A stretch of DNA of 64,000 nt, from NCBI GenBank assembly GCA_946965045.2, contig OX337229.1, positions 620,001-684,000 of the forward strand, in the 5' to 3' direction. The notes beneath the pieces were generated by a model. The model was not told the DNA's origin and made no database searches. It saw nothing but the letters and a program-made list of their open reading frames with translations. Both the position numbers and the translations under genes were made by a program. Positions 41,199-52,048 of the stretch are shown in pieces. This DNA comes from Epithemia pelagica (lineage: Eukaryota; Bacillariophyta; Bacillariophyceae; Surirellales; Surirellaceae). Position 1 is the stretch's first letter. The number at the start of each line of letters is the position of its first letter.

Positions 41199-42868
41199 CT
41201 AATGAGCGGATGATCCGGTTGTTTGGCCAGACGGTAGTTGTGGAAGTTCCAGTTCGCCATGTTCTTCGTCGTCACCTTCCTGTTCATCTTCATTTAGCAT
41301 CTTTTCCAGTTCTTCGGGAGCAATGCTATCACTGACCGGTGCCGACGGTCCACCGTGTCCATGGTCACCACCTCCCTTTTTCTTTCCCCCAAAGTTGAGA
41401 ACCATGGCCGTCACACTAATGAGAAGACCGGTGCCTTGAATGGCATTGAGATGATGGCCATAAAAGTAAATGGAGGCGCACAAGGTCGTGACTTTTCGGG
41501 CCAATCCAATGATACTACACGTGAGTGCCCCAAACTTGGCAATTGTTACAAAGATAAAGACTTGCCCCAAGGCTCCACTGAGGCCCAGACCAATCAAGAG
41601 AAAGCCCATTTCTTGGACCAATTTGATGAACACGTGTACTTCATTGAGAACCAGCAATCCAATACCGGCCAAAATCGTCTTGCCCAGTTGAATGTTGTAC
41701 ATCAAGTCAAAGGGTTGAACGGAATGAACACTCATGAGTTTGTCTTCGTATGCCCCCGTTCCTCCGTCAAAGCACAAGGATATGAACAGCAATACGATTC
41801 CAATTATTTGAGACGGCGAGTCCATCTCGTTTCCCTCGTCATTTGTCTTTTTCGTTTTGTCCCCACCTCCCATGAACAAGGCTACACCTCCGACAATGAG
41901 ACAAACATTGATATATTTGCGAAGTGGATCTGCGGTTGACGAGAATTGGAACATGTTCAGTCGAAACGTCCAGAGGCACGTTCTCCCTGGGCTGTTGGTT
42001 GTACTTACAAGATTTCCCCATCAAAGCTCCCATTAGCATGACAGGTACGGGCTTGCAGCTTTTGGCAAGCACTTGGATAGGATAAATCACGTATCTAGGA
42101 AGGAAGGTTGGAAACGATTAGCGTTTCGTACCACAAAATAAATGAGCAGCATTCGACAGAAGACTCTCCACGTACGTACCTGAGGGATCGAACCGAGAAA
42201 AATGTGGAACCCATGCTGGTGAGACCCAAAATGGCAAATCGTGCCGGTGGTATTGTGGTGGGTGTTTCATCACGGACGTAACGACCGGCGGCCGCCGTGA
42301 GGGTATAGAGAGCACTCGTGACAAACAAAAAGGACAATTCATGAAGTTCATTGTCACCCGAAGTGGCCCATTCCAGTAGCAGTCCATAACAAACAAAGGA
42401 GGCCATGATTCCCAAAAAACAAACCAGCAACCAAACCAACTCATGCGTTTTGGCCGAGGACGGTGATGTACTCGACAGGATTTCGACTGGTTTGGTGGCC
42501 AATGGATCGTCTCCATGGGGAGGAGGTTGGCTTTCATGAAGGGAATTGTGGTGTGGTCGATCGCCCGTATGCGGTAGGAGTGAATTGTCGTTGACCAAGG
42601 TGGCTGTTGGAAGAGTGCCATCCGGTTGCTGTGTGGCTGCATGTTCTTCCTCGGTCTCATATTCCAAGGAGGGATTCATGACGGTCGGTTGTGACACATT
42701 TTGCGCTTCTCGTTGATCCGCAACTATCCGGGAATCATGATTGGCCTTGGTGATGGATGAGGATGTGGCATCGGGTATGGCAGCCGGAGGGTTCCGTGGC
42801 TTGCTGGTCACACCAGCACCTCCAGCCGTCAAAACAGTCACCTGGGGTCGATGGGGATCCATTCTCAT
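41199..42868 (-). CDS. UAA-type nucleotide-sugar transporter (SLC35B family)
   Basis: Three exons: 42868-42180, 42094-42009 and 41929-41199, introns GTACGT...CCTAG (85 bp) and GTAAGT...CGCAG (79 bp); joined 501 residues. The splice junctions rebuild SLRYVIYPIQVLAKSCKPVP and ALMGKSYPLRKYINVCLIVG, the hallmark of SLC35B1-B3 carriers (the family consensus is a VLGKSCKPIPVM-like helix). About ten membrane helices follow a ~120-residue disordered N-terminal tail. The C-terminus is a cytosolic Gly/His/acidic tail. Such antiporters bring UDP-sugars, PAPS or ATP into the ER/Golgi lumen in exchange for nucleotide; the substrate cannot be told. Confidence 0.88.
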
Positions 42869-43469
42869 CGATCACAATAAGTATACTTTGGGAAGAGCGC
42901 GTTGTCAAGGCAGATGCATTTACAGATCACTTGAGATATGTTTGTCAATGGAGCTCGTCTGGTGGATTTGCGATGATAAATGATCTTGTCTCGTCACTGG
43001 TTGTCCTTCCCGGTGGTTGTTTTGTGCAATTCTTCCTTCCATGGTTATGGATGCAGAGTCGTCCGGCCGCGTGACGGCTCGCAAACTACTGCCCACGTCT
43101 TTTTCGCAATGTCGGTCGATTCATTGCAAACATTATGGCCCTATGTGGTCAGTGATATGGTTCTCTCACAAATCTGTCATTATCGTGGAGGGAGAGTCAT
43201 TCGTCCAGTCACGGATGCAACGAAACCGTGGATCAATTATTATTGTATTGTGGGGAAAAGACTATCTTGGAGGACAAAGACTTTGGCAGTGCAATCTATA
43301 TCCAATAGTATCCTGGGCAAGAGAGGAAATATGAAACTGCTTATCATATTGCATGCATCCGGTGGTACATCAGTCGTCCCTGGTCTCTCTATGCAAGAGG
43401 CTAGCTAGAACCTTTCGAAGCTCTCATGTCAGAGGGAGTCGTTGCAGTACATAGTGTGTAGGTAGCTAC
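42869..43469. other. Intergenic, nothing recognised
   Basis: A plus-strand open frame of 142 codons at 42980-43408 has no family resemblance and mixed codon use; I treat it as chance. No RNA gene or repeat was seen. Confidence 0.5.
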
Positions 43470-44096
43470 CTAGGAGGACTTTTGGTTGGCCAGCACTTGT
43501 TGATCCACGACGGCCACGAGTACCGACGCCAGGCAAAAGAGAAATTCATTCCGAGCGCTTGCCACGACGGACGTCCACGGCACGGACAAGTGAATGGACA
43601 TGACCAGGGGAAAGAGAATGGCGGTCCCCAGAGCCGAGACGGCTGGCAAGAGACGATTGTTCTTCTTGTTGTCGTTGTCGTCGTCAGTTTCTGGTTTGGA
43701 TTGTGTATTGGCCCACGTCGCCACAAGGGCCGAGACGGCGACAAAGGTGGCGACAAAATCGACATTTTGGGTCACGGCCAATCCACCCAAGGAGACAAAT
43801 CCAAAGGCCAAATCATTGTATCGGGGAATGGACGACTCGGTTGTGTATTCATAGTCACGGTTTGGTTTTGCAGGCAACACGGTTGTGGTTGTGGTTGCTG
43901 CTCGGTTCGGCAGGGCCGCCGTCATTATTCGTGGGGTGGATTGTACAGCCGCTTCCATGACAACCCGAGAGGATGGAGAAGAACACTGGTCCACGTTCGC
44001 ACGGCATGATGGGAAGGGTAGAAATGCCGTGACAACGGGGCCTCCAGCGGCCAGCATCATGATGCTCAACCATACTCTCCACATTCTCATGAGCAT
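43470..44096 (-). CDS. Small membrane protein, probably plastid-targeted, unknown function
   Basis: 208 residues from ATG 44096 (second ATG at codon 3). The start MLMRMWRVWLSIMMLAAGG ends in PVVTA|FLPFPS, a signal peptide with Ala-Phe at the predicted cleavage site, as in diatom plastid preproteins; a Ser/Arg/Thr-rich transit-like stretch follows. The mature part has three or four hydrophobic helices around an acidic Asp/Asn/Lys loop. I recognise no family. A thylakoid or plastid-envelope location is inferred only from the presequence. It is divergent from the GCP2 gene, with 333 bp between ATGs. Confidence 0.65.
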   Translation of the reverse strand: MLMRMWRVWLSIMMLAAGGPVVTAFLPFPSCRANVDQCSSPSSRVVMEAAVQSTPRIMTAALPNRAATTTTTVLPAKPNRDYEYTTESSIPRYNDLAFGFVSLGGLAVTQNVDFVATFVAVSALVATWANTQSKPETDDDNDNKKNNRLLPAVSALGTAILFPLVMSIHLSVPWTSVVASARNEFLFCLASVLVAVVDQQVLANQKSS

Positions 44097-44429
44097 GGAG
44101 AGAAGAAGAACGACAGAACAATCTCCCTTTCATCCCCGACTTTGGATTGGCATCAACAAGGGAGTGATGTAAGTAGTGTCCCGAATGCAGATAGGTCGCA
44201 TAAACGGTCGCTCATTGGAATCCTTCCACCTTCGTTTCACGCATTCGACGTCATCTTCTCCGAATTCCTCGCGCACTCTTTTTTTCTCACTCCCTCTTGG
44301 CGGCAGTCCAATGATGCTACCTGCCTAGGATCCTTTTGTCTGTATCGTTGTTGGTGTTGTTGGATTGATCATCATCCTTGTGTTTCTGTCCTCCTCTCTG
44401 GATAGCTTTGGTCCATCATTGTTGCCGCC
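44097..44429. promoter_or_regulatory. Shared upstream region of a divergent pair
   Basis: 333 bp between the start codons of the plastid membrane protein and the GCP2 gene; no element could be named. Confidence 0.4.
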
Positions 44430-47400
44430 ATGTCTTCCGCTACACCTCCTTTGGATCCCTTGATGGTATCCTCCTCGAACCACAGCAACCGTCCAGTCGA
44501 CACGGCAGGAGGGAGATCGACGACATCGTTGTCATCTTCGTCCTTTCATCCCAATCACATGGAATCAGCAGCCGCAGTTTCGTCGTCGCTTTCGGCTCGC
44601 ACTGCACCTCCTGGCAGTTCTTTGCAAACAACTACTGCTACGAATGCTACTGCTCCCTCCTTGGCTCGGGCGGCTCGAAGTTTGGCGGCCGATCGACGTC
44701 GTCATCGGACTCAAACACGCCACCACAACAATACCCATGGCAGTACCATGCCTCCCAGCACGACGTCGTCAGGAACGGTACCACGGCCACCGACTGTCCC
44801 TTCCAGTTCCCTGCACACCACCACCACGACGACATCCTTTTTGGACGCCAACAGCAGCAAAACTGGTGTAGCACCCTTGCATCATCATCCCTATTCCAAA
44901 CAACCACCACCGCCACCACCACAATCACGCCGAACTCAATCTACCTCGACTCGAAACAGCAATAGCAGCAGTAGGACTCCGAACGAATCGGATTTGTATG
45001 CTTCCTCCTCCGCTCCTACGAATGCCTCCTCCTTTTCCCTCCTGACAACCACCACACCGCAAAAGACGCATCCCGATACTGCTTCGGCGAATCAATCCAT
45101 GTTGTTGGAATCCAGTCGCAAAGCCGGGCAAGTGGCGGCTGCCATTTTGTCGTCGCCTCAATTGCAACCACGCAAACCAACCACCACCACCACAAGGACG
45201 AGCACTACCACTGCATCGTCCTGGACCCACACGGCCACCACCTTGTTTCATCCGTCGTCGTCCTCGTCGTCCATTCACACGGAACCTCCGCCGTCCCATA
45301 CTCCCCGTTCCAAACCACCATTGACAACCACCGACGCAACAACAACAACAATAGCAACTCCTACGGATCATTCCTTGTTGAATCGTTTGGAACGCATTAG
45401 CAATCGCCACCCGACAACAACCACCACAGCAACCACATCACGGGCCCTTTTACACACTCACGACGACGACGACAAGGCGGAGGAGGAGGAGGAGAATGAA
45501 AACGATACAGGCGCAACGACGACGGGGCAGGAATTGTCGTCGTCCAGGACCACCAAGACGGGTGGAGGAGTGCTGGGAGACCCGTTGGAAGAACAAAGTA
45601 CCCATACGGCAACACATCCCAGTAGCATTGTCAGTGCACCCGCCAAGGTGGCCCTCAAATCCACAGCAGCAACCACCACCACCACAACAACAACCGCATC
45701 CTCCCAACCAACACTCCCACCCAGTTCCCTGCGCAAACAACCACGGTTTGCCGTGACACCGGGCAAGGAACCCACCACCGCTAGTCGCATCCTCCACGAC
45801 AACAACCACAGTCCTCCCAAGGACGACCAAGAGGACAATAATGATGCACCCGTGAGAGCCACAACCACTCAAGGGACTTCTACTACTACCAAGACACCCC
45901 GGTTTGCGGTTTCCACCAGCAGTGGAGCAAGTCCCACGCAACCACCATCATCATCGTCTTCCAATCCCAAGAATCCAAAACAGCAGGGCCAAGAAGACGA
46001 GGAGGGTCGTGCCTTGTCGTACGACGAAACCAACAACAACAACACGAGTAATATCAAGGTGACAACGGTCGACCAAGTCGAACCGATTGTCGAACAAGTT
46101 CATGTCGATGCCGCCTGTTTGGAAAATCAAGCAGTCGTACGGTTGCAACCGTATCACATTCACAATCACTATTATACCCAACAACAACAGCAGCGACAAC
46201 AAGATCAAGACGAACTTCAAGATCCGGAACTTTATAATGATTTAGTGCATACCGGTGGCATGGTGGGAACGCCATCCGTCATTCCCACACCCATTGTGTT
46301 GCGGTCCGTCTCGTGGTCGGTCCCCGTCTTGTGTTATGGAGCCTATGTAAAACTGGAATATCATCCCGAACCGACTGCCGACGATGCCACGACGACTTTG
46401 TCGTCCACCTCGTTCTTTGCTGACCCGTCTCCACCGACCATGGCGATTGGTGTTGTGGAAGCCACACATCAAGTGTGTCTCATGACGACGACACGAGGAC
46501 GCGGTGGCAGTAGTAGCGGTAGTTTGGAAAGTCTTGGCGGCGGCGGCAAGAAAACGACCAAACGAAGCAATTCCAATAGCCGCAAGGATCAAGAATGGAA
46601 ATTGTTGTGGCAAGTCTTTCGAGGCGATTCCACCGCACATGTCATGGAAGTGGGTTCGTCCGTGGCCAAACCTCAACGAACGGCGTCCGTAGCCAGCAGC
46701 ATACGGACACCCACCTGTCCCATTCATTCCGGGGACCCCATTGTGTTGCGTCATGTGGCCACGGGTGGTTTGTTGTCCTTTTATTCCGGAGAATGGAGAA
46801 TACTCACAGATTCCTATCAACAAGAAGAAGAACCACCCTTGCCCCTGTCGCAGCAGCACATGAATACTAGTAATATGGTCTTGATGCATCCTCATCAAGC
46901 CATGGCCAATCACGACAAAGTTCCCTTGAATCGTTTGCGCGATCACAATTATATTGTCCCCTCCATGAATGAGGTATTTGCCTTTGTTCTAGACTCTGTA
47001 CCCTGGACCACGGCCTGGCTTCAAGGAGGTCCCTTGGCTTGTCGCAAATTTTTGGTCAAGAGCTATTGGAGATTTCCTGGACGACATGCTGTAAACGAGC
47101 AGGACATGAAACGTAAGGACAGTTCCGATCCTTCCGAAATTCTTGTGGGTCTGAACCAGCTCTGTATGGAAGAACAGGAGTCCATCTGGGGACAAGAATG
47201 CATCCTTTTGGATGAGTTACTGGGATCCTTTTTAGGGTTAGAGGGAACCTATCTCAAGACCAGGGTACACGACAGTACAGATTCCTCCATTCGCGGTCAA
47301 CGAACGAAATTCGTTTTAGATGGAGGCGTCGAGGTTGCCTTTGATCGGGGATTGCGGTCCATGGTGGATGGATTACTCCCCCTGGCCAATCACTTTGTGC

Positions 47401-49325
47401 TGGTGGAAGAATTTATTGCCAAACGACTGTATCGCTTTGAATATGGCACTGTCATGCAAGCACTTTGTGCCTGTCTCGATGGCATGGTTCAAGATTATTC
47501 ATCCTTTATCACAACAATGGAAAACAATTATCGACAATCGGGGTTCATGTCATTGCGCGAATTGCAAGTTCAGACTCAGTCTTGGATGGAGACCTTTGGT
47601 ATTTTGGAAAAGGTGGTCTTTGTGGCAGCCAAGAGAAAAGGAGGGGCCTTGATCAATGGTTTGCGCAAGCTATTGATTCATCATTACCAAGGCAATGAAT
47701 TGGCCGAACGGACCTTACGAACATTGTTGGATGAAGCAAGCAAACCCTTTATGGCAATGCTGCAAAAGTGGCTCGCCAATGGTATTTTGGACGACCCGTA
47801 CCACGAATTCATGGTACAATACAGCCCAGACGCGGAATGGGATGGACGATATACCATGGACCAACCCAATACATTACAGCACTTTTTCCCCACACCGGTC
47901 GAAGCGGAACGTGTTCTGTCCGCAGGACGTTATTGGAATGCGGTTCGAGCTTGTCTGGATGACGAAACAACCTTGACGACGCCTACCTTGAATACGCAAG
48001 ATGCGGCCTTTTCGTTAAAGTACCATGTCAATGGTGCACAAGTGGCCTCGTACATTCAAAGCTTGTATACCAGTGCCTCACAAGCCTTGGTGCGTCTATT
48101 ACTGGAGGAATGCGATCTCATGGGAGCCTTGCAACTCCTGAAACGATACTTTTTGCTCGATCAAGGCGATTTCTTTTTGAATTTCCTGGACGTGGCCGAA
48201 GAGGAATTGTCGCGAGATCCTTCCAAACTTCGTCAATCGCGCATTCAGCATTTGTTGCAAGTATCGGTCCCCATTGCCCGGAATCGAATGATATTGGAAG
48301 AGACGAAACGAATTTCGCCTCTTCAACAACGGTTGCGTCTCTCTCAGGCGGATTTGGCCTGTCGGTTTGCTCCCGACAGCTTGGTGGATGAAATGGATCG
48401 TATTCACAATGACGAACCCTCCACGACTCCTCACCGTCTCGTCTATGCCGCTGCCGGACAAGACCATCCGACCCGAACAGGCGTGGACTTGTTCCTTCTC
48501 GAATTGACTCAAGTTCCCTTCCCTCTGTCCTTGATTCTCTCCGAGTCCAACCTGACCAACTACCGAATGCTCTTTCGTCATTTGTTTTTTGCCAAACATG
48601 TGGAACGCAAACTAGTCATGGTATGGCAAGATCACCTCTCCATGAAAGAGTTTACGTCGGTACGGGGACCCATGGGATCGACCTATCTCCTGCGACAACG
48701 CATGCTTCATTGTGTCCAGAATCTCATTTACTACATGATGTTTGAAGTCATTGAACCCAACTGGTTGGAAATGATGGGCAAGATTTCGTCAGCCTCCTCC
48801 AAAGACAAGACTGTCGATGAAATCATGGATGACCATTGTGAATTTTTGGACCACACACTGGAAGCCTGTCTCTTGACCAATCGTGACTTTGTCCTGGCCT
48901 TTACGCGAGTGATGCAAACCTGTCTGCTCTTTGCCAAACAAATGGAAACCTTTATTGAAAAGGTTCGATTGCACCAAGATCGTCATCAAGTTGCCTTGGA
49001 AAATTTGAATCGCATTCAACAAAATTTGCATGCCCGGGGCAGTGGATTGGAGGGATCGTCCGTGGCAGGTGGAGAACAACGAGCCGAACGACAACGACGT
49101 GTGTCGGTCCAAACACGACGCGTGGAACGGGAAGTGGCCAGTCCGGAATTCCGACGCATGATTGTCCATTACGAAACCACCTTTACCAAACACCTGCGGA
49201 CCTTTATGGGTGTCCTCATCAAGAGCGACGACAAGTATCATACGCAAAAGGTCAATTTGTGCATCCGACTCGATTACAATGGATATGTCACCTCCTCCAT
49301 GGGATTGCTGAGGAGGTCGAGATGA
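44430..49325 (+). CDS. TUBGCP2: Gamma-tubulin complex component 2 (GCP2/Spc97)
   Basis: 1,631 residues from ATG 44430 in a strong context (GCCGCCATGT), no intron. The first ~580 residues are disordered Ser/Thr/Pro/His-rich sequence, unusually long for GCP2. Conserved parts begin near residue 620; GRIP1 is recognisable from ECILLDELLGSFLGLEGTYL (about 925) and RFEYGTVMQALCACLDGMVQ (about 1003). GRIP2 includes GRYWNAVRACLDDE, EECDLMGALQLLKRYFLLDQ then GDFFLNFLDVAEEEL, and ends with VNLCIRLDYNGY. The order and wording match GCP2 better than GCP3. GCP2 pairs with GCP3 and two gamma-tubulins in the small complex that nucleates microtubules. Confidence 0.92.
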   Translation: MSSATPPLDPLMVSSSNHSNRPVDTAGGRSTTSLSSSSFHPNHMESAAAVSSSLSARTAPPGSSLQTTTATNATAPSLARAARSLAADRRRHRTQTRHHNNTHGSTMPPSTTSSGTVPRPPTVPSSSLHTTTTTTSFLDANSSKTGVAPLHHHPYSKQPPPPPPQSRRTQSTSTRNSNSSSRTPNESDLYASSSAPTNASSFSLLTTTTPQKTHPDTASANQSMLLESSRKAGQVAAAILSSPQLQPRKPTTTTTRTSTTTASSWTHTATTLFHPSSSSSSIHTEPPPSHTPRSKPPLTTTDATTTTIATPTDHSLLNRLERISNRHPTTTTTATTSRALLHTHDDDDKAEEEEENENDTGATTTGQELSSSRTTKTGGGVLGDPLEEQSTHTATHPSSIVSAPAKVALKSTAATTTTTTTTASSQPTLPPSSLRKQPRFAVTPGKEPTTASRILHDNNHSPPKDDQEDNNDAPVRATTTQGTSTTTKTPRFAVSTSSGASPTQPPSSSSSNPKNPKQQGQEDEEGRALSYDETNNNNTSNIKVTTVDQVEPIVEQVHVDAACLENQAVVRLQPYHIHNHYYTQQQQQRQQDQDELQDPELYNDLVHTGGMVGTPSVIPTPIVLRSVSWSVPVLCYGAYVKLEYHPEPTADDATTTLSSTSFFADPSPPTMAIGVVEATHQVCLMTTTRGRGGSSSGSLESLGGGGKKTTKRSNSNSRKDQEWKLLWQVFRGDSTAHVMEVGSSVAKPQRTASVASSIRTPTCPIHSGDPIVLRHVATGGLLSFYSGEWRILTDSYQQEEEPPLPLSQQHMNTSNMVLMHPHQAMANHDKVPLNRLRDHNYIVPSMNEVFAFVLDSVPWTTAWLQGGPLACRKFLVKSYWRFPGRHAVNEQDMKRKDSSDPSEILVGLNQLCMEEQESIWGQECILLDELLGSFLGLEGTYLKTRVHDSTDSSIRGQRTKFVLDGGVEVAFDRGLRSMVDGLLPLANHFVLVEEFIAKRLYRFEYGTVMQALCACLDGMVQDYSSFITTMENNYRQSGFMSLRELQVQTQSWMETFGILEKVVFVAAKRKGGALINGLRKLLIHHYQGNELAERTLRTLLDEASKPFMAMLQKWLANGILDDPYHEFMVQYSPDAEWDGRYTMDQPNTLQHFFPTPVEAERVLSAGRYWNAVRACLDDETTLTTPTLNTQDAAFSLKYHVNGAQVASYIQSLYTSASQALVRLLLEECDLMGALQLLKRYFLLDQGDFFLNFLDVAEEELSRDPSKLRQSRIQHLLQVSVPIARNRMILEETKRISPLQQRLRLSQADLACRFAPDSLVDEMDRIHNDEPSTTPHRLVYAAAGQDHPTRTGVDLFLLELTQVPFPLSLILSESNLTNYRMLFRHLFFAKHVERKLVMVWQDHLSMKEFTSVRGPMGSTYLLRQRMLHCVQNLIYYMMFEVIEPNWLEMMGKISSASSKDKTVDEIMDDHCEFLDHTLEACLLTNRDFVLAFTRVMQTCLLFAKQMETFIEKVRLHQDRHQVALENLNRIQQNLHARGSGLEGSSVAGGEQRAERQRRVSVQTRRVEREVASPEFRRMIVHYETTFTKHLRTFMGVLIKSDDKYHTQKVNLCIRLDYNGYVTSSMGLLRRSR

Positions 49326-49405
49326 TCCCAGTACCTTGCGTTTGTCTGAGACGACGACAAGGACTTTGTAGAGTAGCTTTGATTGTTGGGAGAGTTCTAG
49401 ACGAG

Positions 49406-49687
49406 TTATTTGTAGAAAAGAACGCTTTCATAGAAGTAGGAGGAACTACGGTAGAGGAGAGATGTGGTCGAGTAGTTTCTCCTCGATTCAACATAGAGGT
49501 GCGTGCATAGATCAAGTCCCGCATAAAGATCCATACGAAAATCTTGCGACAAGTCCCGGATACGACCACGTGGACGAAGCGCCGGACGATGATGCGGCAC
49601 AACCGTAGCATGTTTTTTGTTTTTGCGGGCAATGACACTCCCCAAAGTCGAATAAAACAAAAAGGAGACTAAAAGTCTAAGAAACAT
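49406..49687 (-). CDS. Possible small secreted protein
   Basis: 93 residues from the ATG at 49687. The start MFLRLLVSFLFYSTLGSVIA looks like a signal peptide with an Ala cleavage site, followed by a basic, Tyr/Arg-rich mature part. There is no known family, and it lies in a 516-bp gap between two real genes. A longer frame on the same strand (49638-49288, other phase) overlaps it. It may be chance; expression data would decide. Confidence 0.3.
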   Translation of the reverse strand: MFLRLLVSFLFYSTLGSVIARKNKKHATVVPHHRPALRPRGRIRDLSQDFRMDLYAGLDLCTHLYVESRRNYSTTSLLYRSSSYFYESVLFYK

Positions 49688-49841
49688 AGGAGTACCTTGT
49701 TGCTTCTCGCACACCAAGAGCGGATCAAGTTTAAGTACATATATATGGACGACACAGGAGTTGTCTCCTTCTGCGCTCTTTGATCCTCACGTTTTCTCGA
49801 TTCATATAGATCGACGTCACTGCCAAAAGGTTTTAAGAAAC

Positions 49842-51224
49842 ATGGCAGCTTCCACGACAGACTCGAAGCAGCCAACCTCAGACAGCAGCGGCAAGAAGAA
49901 GGATTGGAGTGGAGGCGATGGATTGATTCCAGGTCGTGATGCCTTGGGTCCCTTGTTTCTCATGGCGTCGACACCGTGTTTTGCAATCATCTTTTTTCAT
50001 GTCTGTGCCCACATGGATGGCAACTTTGTCGAGTTTGGTCGTTGGGTATGGAACGAAGGCAGTTTGATTGCTGTCTTGCGACAAATTTGGCCCAATCCTT
50101 GGGAAGGCTCTGTCTGGTGCATGATTTTATCCTTTATGGCCTTTAACTTGCTCCTCATGAAGGTCGTGCCCGGCAAAACCTTTTATGGGACCTTGACGCC
50201 CAAGGGAAATACCCCCGTCTACAAGGCCAATGGCGTCGCATGTTACATTCTCAATGTTGTTGCCTTGTTGGCGTTGGCCCATTTCAAACTATTCAACCCA
50301 GCCATTGTCTATGACAAATTTGGCAACATTCTCAGTAGTATGAACGTCTTTGCCTGGATCTTTTGTACCATGTTGCTCATCAAGGGTTATGTTGCCCCCA
50401 GTTCCACCGATTCGGGAACTACTGGAAGCTTGATTCATGACTTTTACTGGGGTATGGAGTTGTATCCTCGCATTTTGGGATGGGACGTCAAAGTCTTTAC
50501 CAATTGCCGTACCGGAATGATGTTTTGGGTCGTGGGCATTTTGTGTTATTGTTACAAGAACATGGAATTGCACGATGGACAGTTGCAATCGGGCATGGCC
50601 GTGTCGGTGGCGATTCAAATGATTTACTTGTCCAAATTCTATTATTGGGAAATGGGTTACATGTGCAGTATGGACATTCAACACGACCGCGCCGGATTTT
50701 ACATTTGCTGGGGTTGTCTCAACTGGGTTCCGGCCGTCTACACCTCGCAAGCCTTTTATCTCACCTCCCGGGCCCCCGATTTGAGTCCTCCCGTGGCCCT
50801 CCTCATTTTGATTTGCGGATTTCTCAGTGTGTGGATCAATTACGATTCCGATCATCAACGATACATGTTTCGACAAAATAAGGGTCAGGTACGCATTTGG
50901 GGCAATGGACCCCCTCCCCGACACATTGTCGCCGAGTACAAAACGGCGTCTGGTCAAACCAAGACAAGTTTGTTGTTGGTCGATGGGTGGTGGAAGATTT
51001 CTCGTCACTTTCATTACGTTCCCGAAATTATTGCCTCCTTTTGCTGGTCGGTCTCGGCCTTGGATAGTGGATTGGTGGGACCCTACTTTTATACCATTTA
51101 CTTGACCATTCTCTTGACTGATCGGGCCTTTCGAGACGATGATCGTTGTCGCCTCAAATATGGAACCTACTGGGAGGAATATTGTCAACAAGTTCCCTTC
51201 AAAATTGTACCCGGTGTTGTGTAA
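49842..51224 (+). CDS. DHCR7: 7-dehydrocholesterol reductase (DHCR7)
   Basis: 460 residues from ATG 49842 (AAACATGG; the frame upstream starts only at TTG). About nine membrane helices. Family signatures include FYWGMELYPRILGWDVKVFT, FYYWEMGYMCSMDIQHDRAG, VDGWWKISRHFHYVPEI (sterol-reductase signature) and the C-terminal DRAFRDDDRCRLKYGTYWEE, with VPFKIVPGVV at the end. DHCR7 reduces the C7-C8 double bond of sterols with NADPH in the ER, the last Kandutsch-Russell or plant-type step; C14-reductases (ERG24/LBR) have a different WGD-region. No intron. A TATATATA stretch lies about 100 bp upstream. Confidence 0.93.
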   Translation: MAASTTDSKQPTSDSSGKKKDWSGGDGLIPGRDALGPLFLMASTPCFAIIFFHVCAHMDGNFVEFGRWVWNEGSLIAVLRQIWPNPWEGSVWCMILSFMAFNLLLMKVVPGKTFYGTLTPKGNTPVYKANGVACYILNVVALLALAHFKLFNPAIVYDKFGNILSSMNVFAWIFCTMLLIKGYVAPSSTDSGTTGSLIHDFYWGMELYPRILGWDVKVFTNCRTGMMFWVVGILCYCYKNMELHDGQLQSGMAVSVAIQMIYLSKFYYWEMGYMCSMDIQHDRAGFYICWGCLNWVPAVYTSQAFYLTSRAPDLSPPVALLILICGFLSVWINYDSDHQRYMFRQNKGQVRIWGNGPPPRHIVAEYKTASGQTKTSLLLVDGWWKISRHFHYVPEIIASFCWSVSALDSGLVGPYFYTIYLTILLTDRAFRDDDRCRLKYGTYWEEYCQQVPFKIVPGVV

Positions 51225-52048
51225 ATCGTTCCACTCTCTATTATAGTACCACAAGGATTATCCAACATGTCTCGAAATAAGCTAATATCGTTCGTCGAAT
51301 GAACGCATGACATGGTAGAAAATCCGAAAAAACAACTGAAATGTTCCCCTAAACCGAGGTAGTTTCACTCACCAAGACGACGATACGTCCTAATGAGATG
51401 AATACTTTAGGAATGGTTTGTCGATTGAACGTAGGGCGCGATTCATGTTCGGAGAACTTACTGTTGTATCGGTTACTTCAGAATGCAACGTTAACGTGTC
51501 CTGGTACGAGGTAATCAGATGACCCTGCTCCATAGTCTTTTGGTACGTACAGCACTCTCTTCCAAGCAATGCTCATAGGAGCACTTGGATACGAAATGAC
51601 AAGTATAATACACTTCTAGATTCTAGAGATAGAGTCGAATAAACGGACTAGGAGTAACTACTCCTCTAGCTAGAGGGAAGAGCAACCATGACATAGCAAA
51701 CCACTAATGATGACCTAACGACGACTAATAAGCGACAATCATTTTGATTCGAAAGATACGCCGATGATGATGTGATGACGATGATTCCTTCCATCGTCAT
51801 GAAGATTCATTGAAATTGAACCGATAGCGTTTCACCGACAGCGTCTCAAGACCATTGTTGAGCCTTCTGCGTGTGACGGAAGTATTCATTTCCTTGGTCA
51901 AGCATCACATTGTGATCAACACAAAAAGCTGTTCCTCGAGAGAGAAGTTCGAAGAACCTTTTCTAAAAACAGTTCCTCCACATAGGGGATGCTTGGAGAG
52001 AGTCCATAATTTGCAACGACAAGATTCCAAAACTCCAATTGATTCTTT
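51225..52048. other. Intergenic with small palindromes
   Basis: 824 bp without a credible frame. AGGAGTAACTACTCCT (51650-51665) and the perfect 14-bp palindrome CCTCTAGCTAGAGG (51663-51676) overlap; a CTAGATTCTAG pair lies near 51616. These could form small hairpins. Nothing else is recognised. Confidence 0.5.

Noticed and set aside
42980-43408. 142-codon plus-strand frame in a gap
   Set aside because: No start context, no family resemblance and irregular composition.
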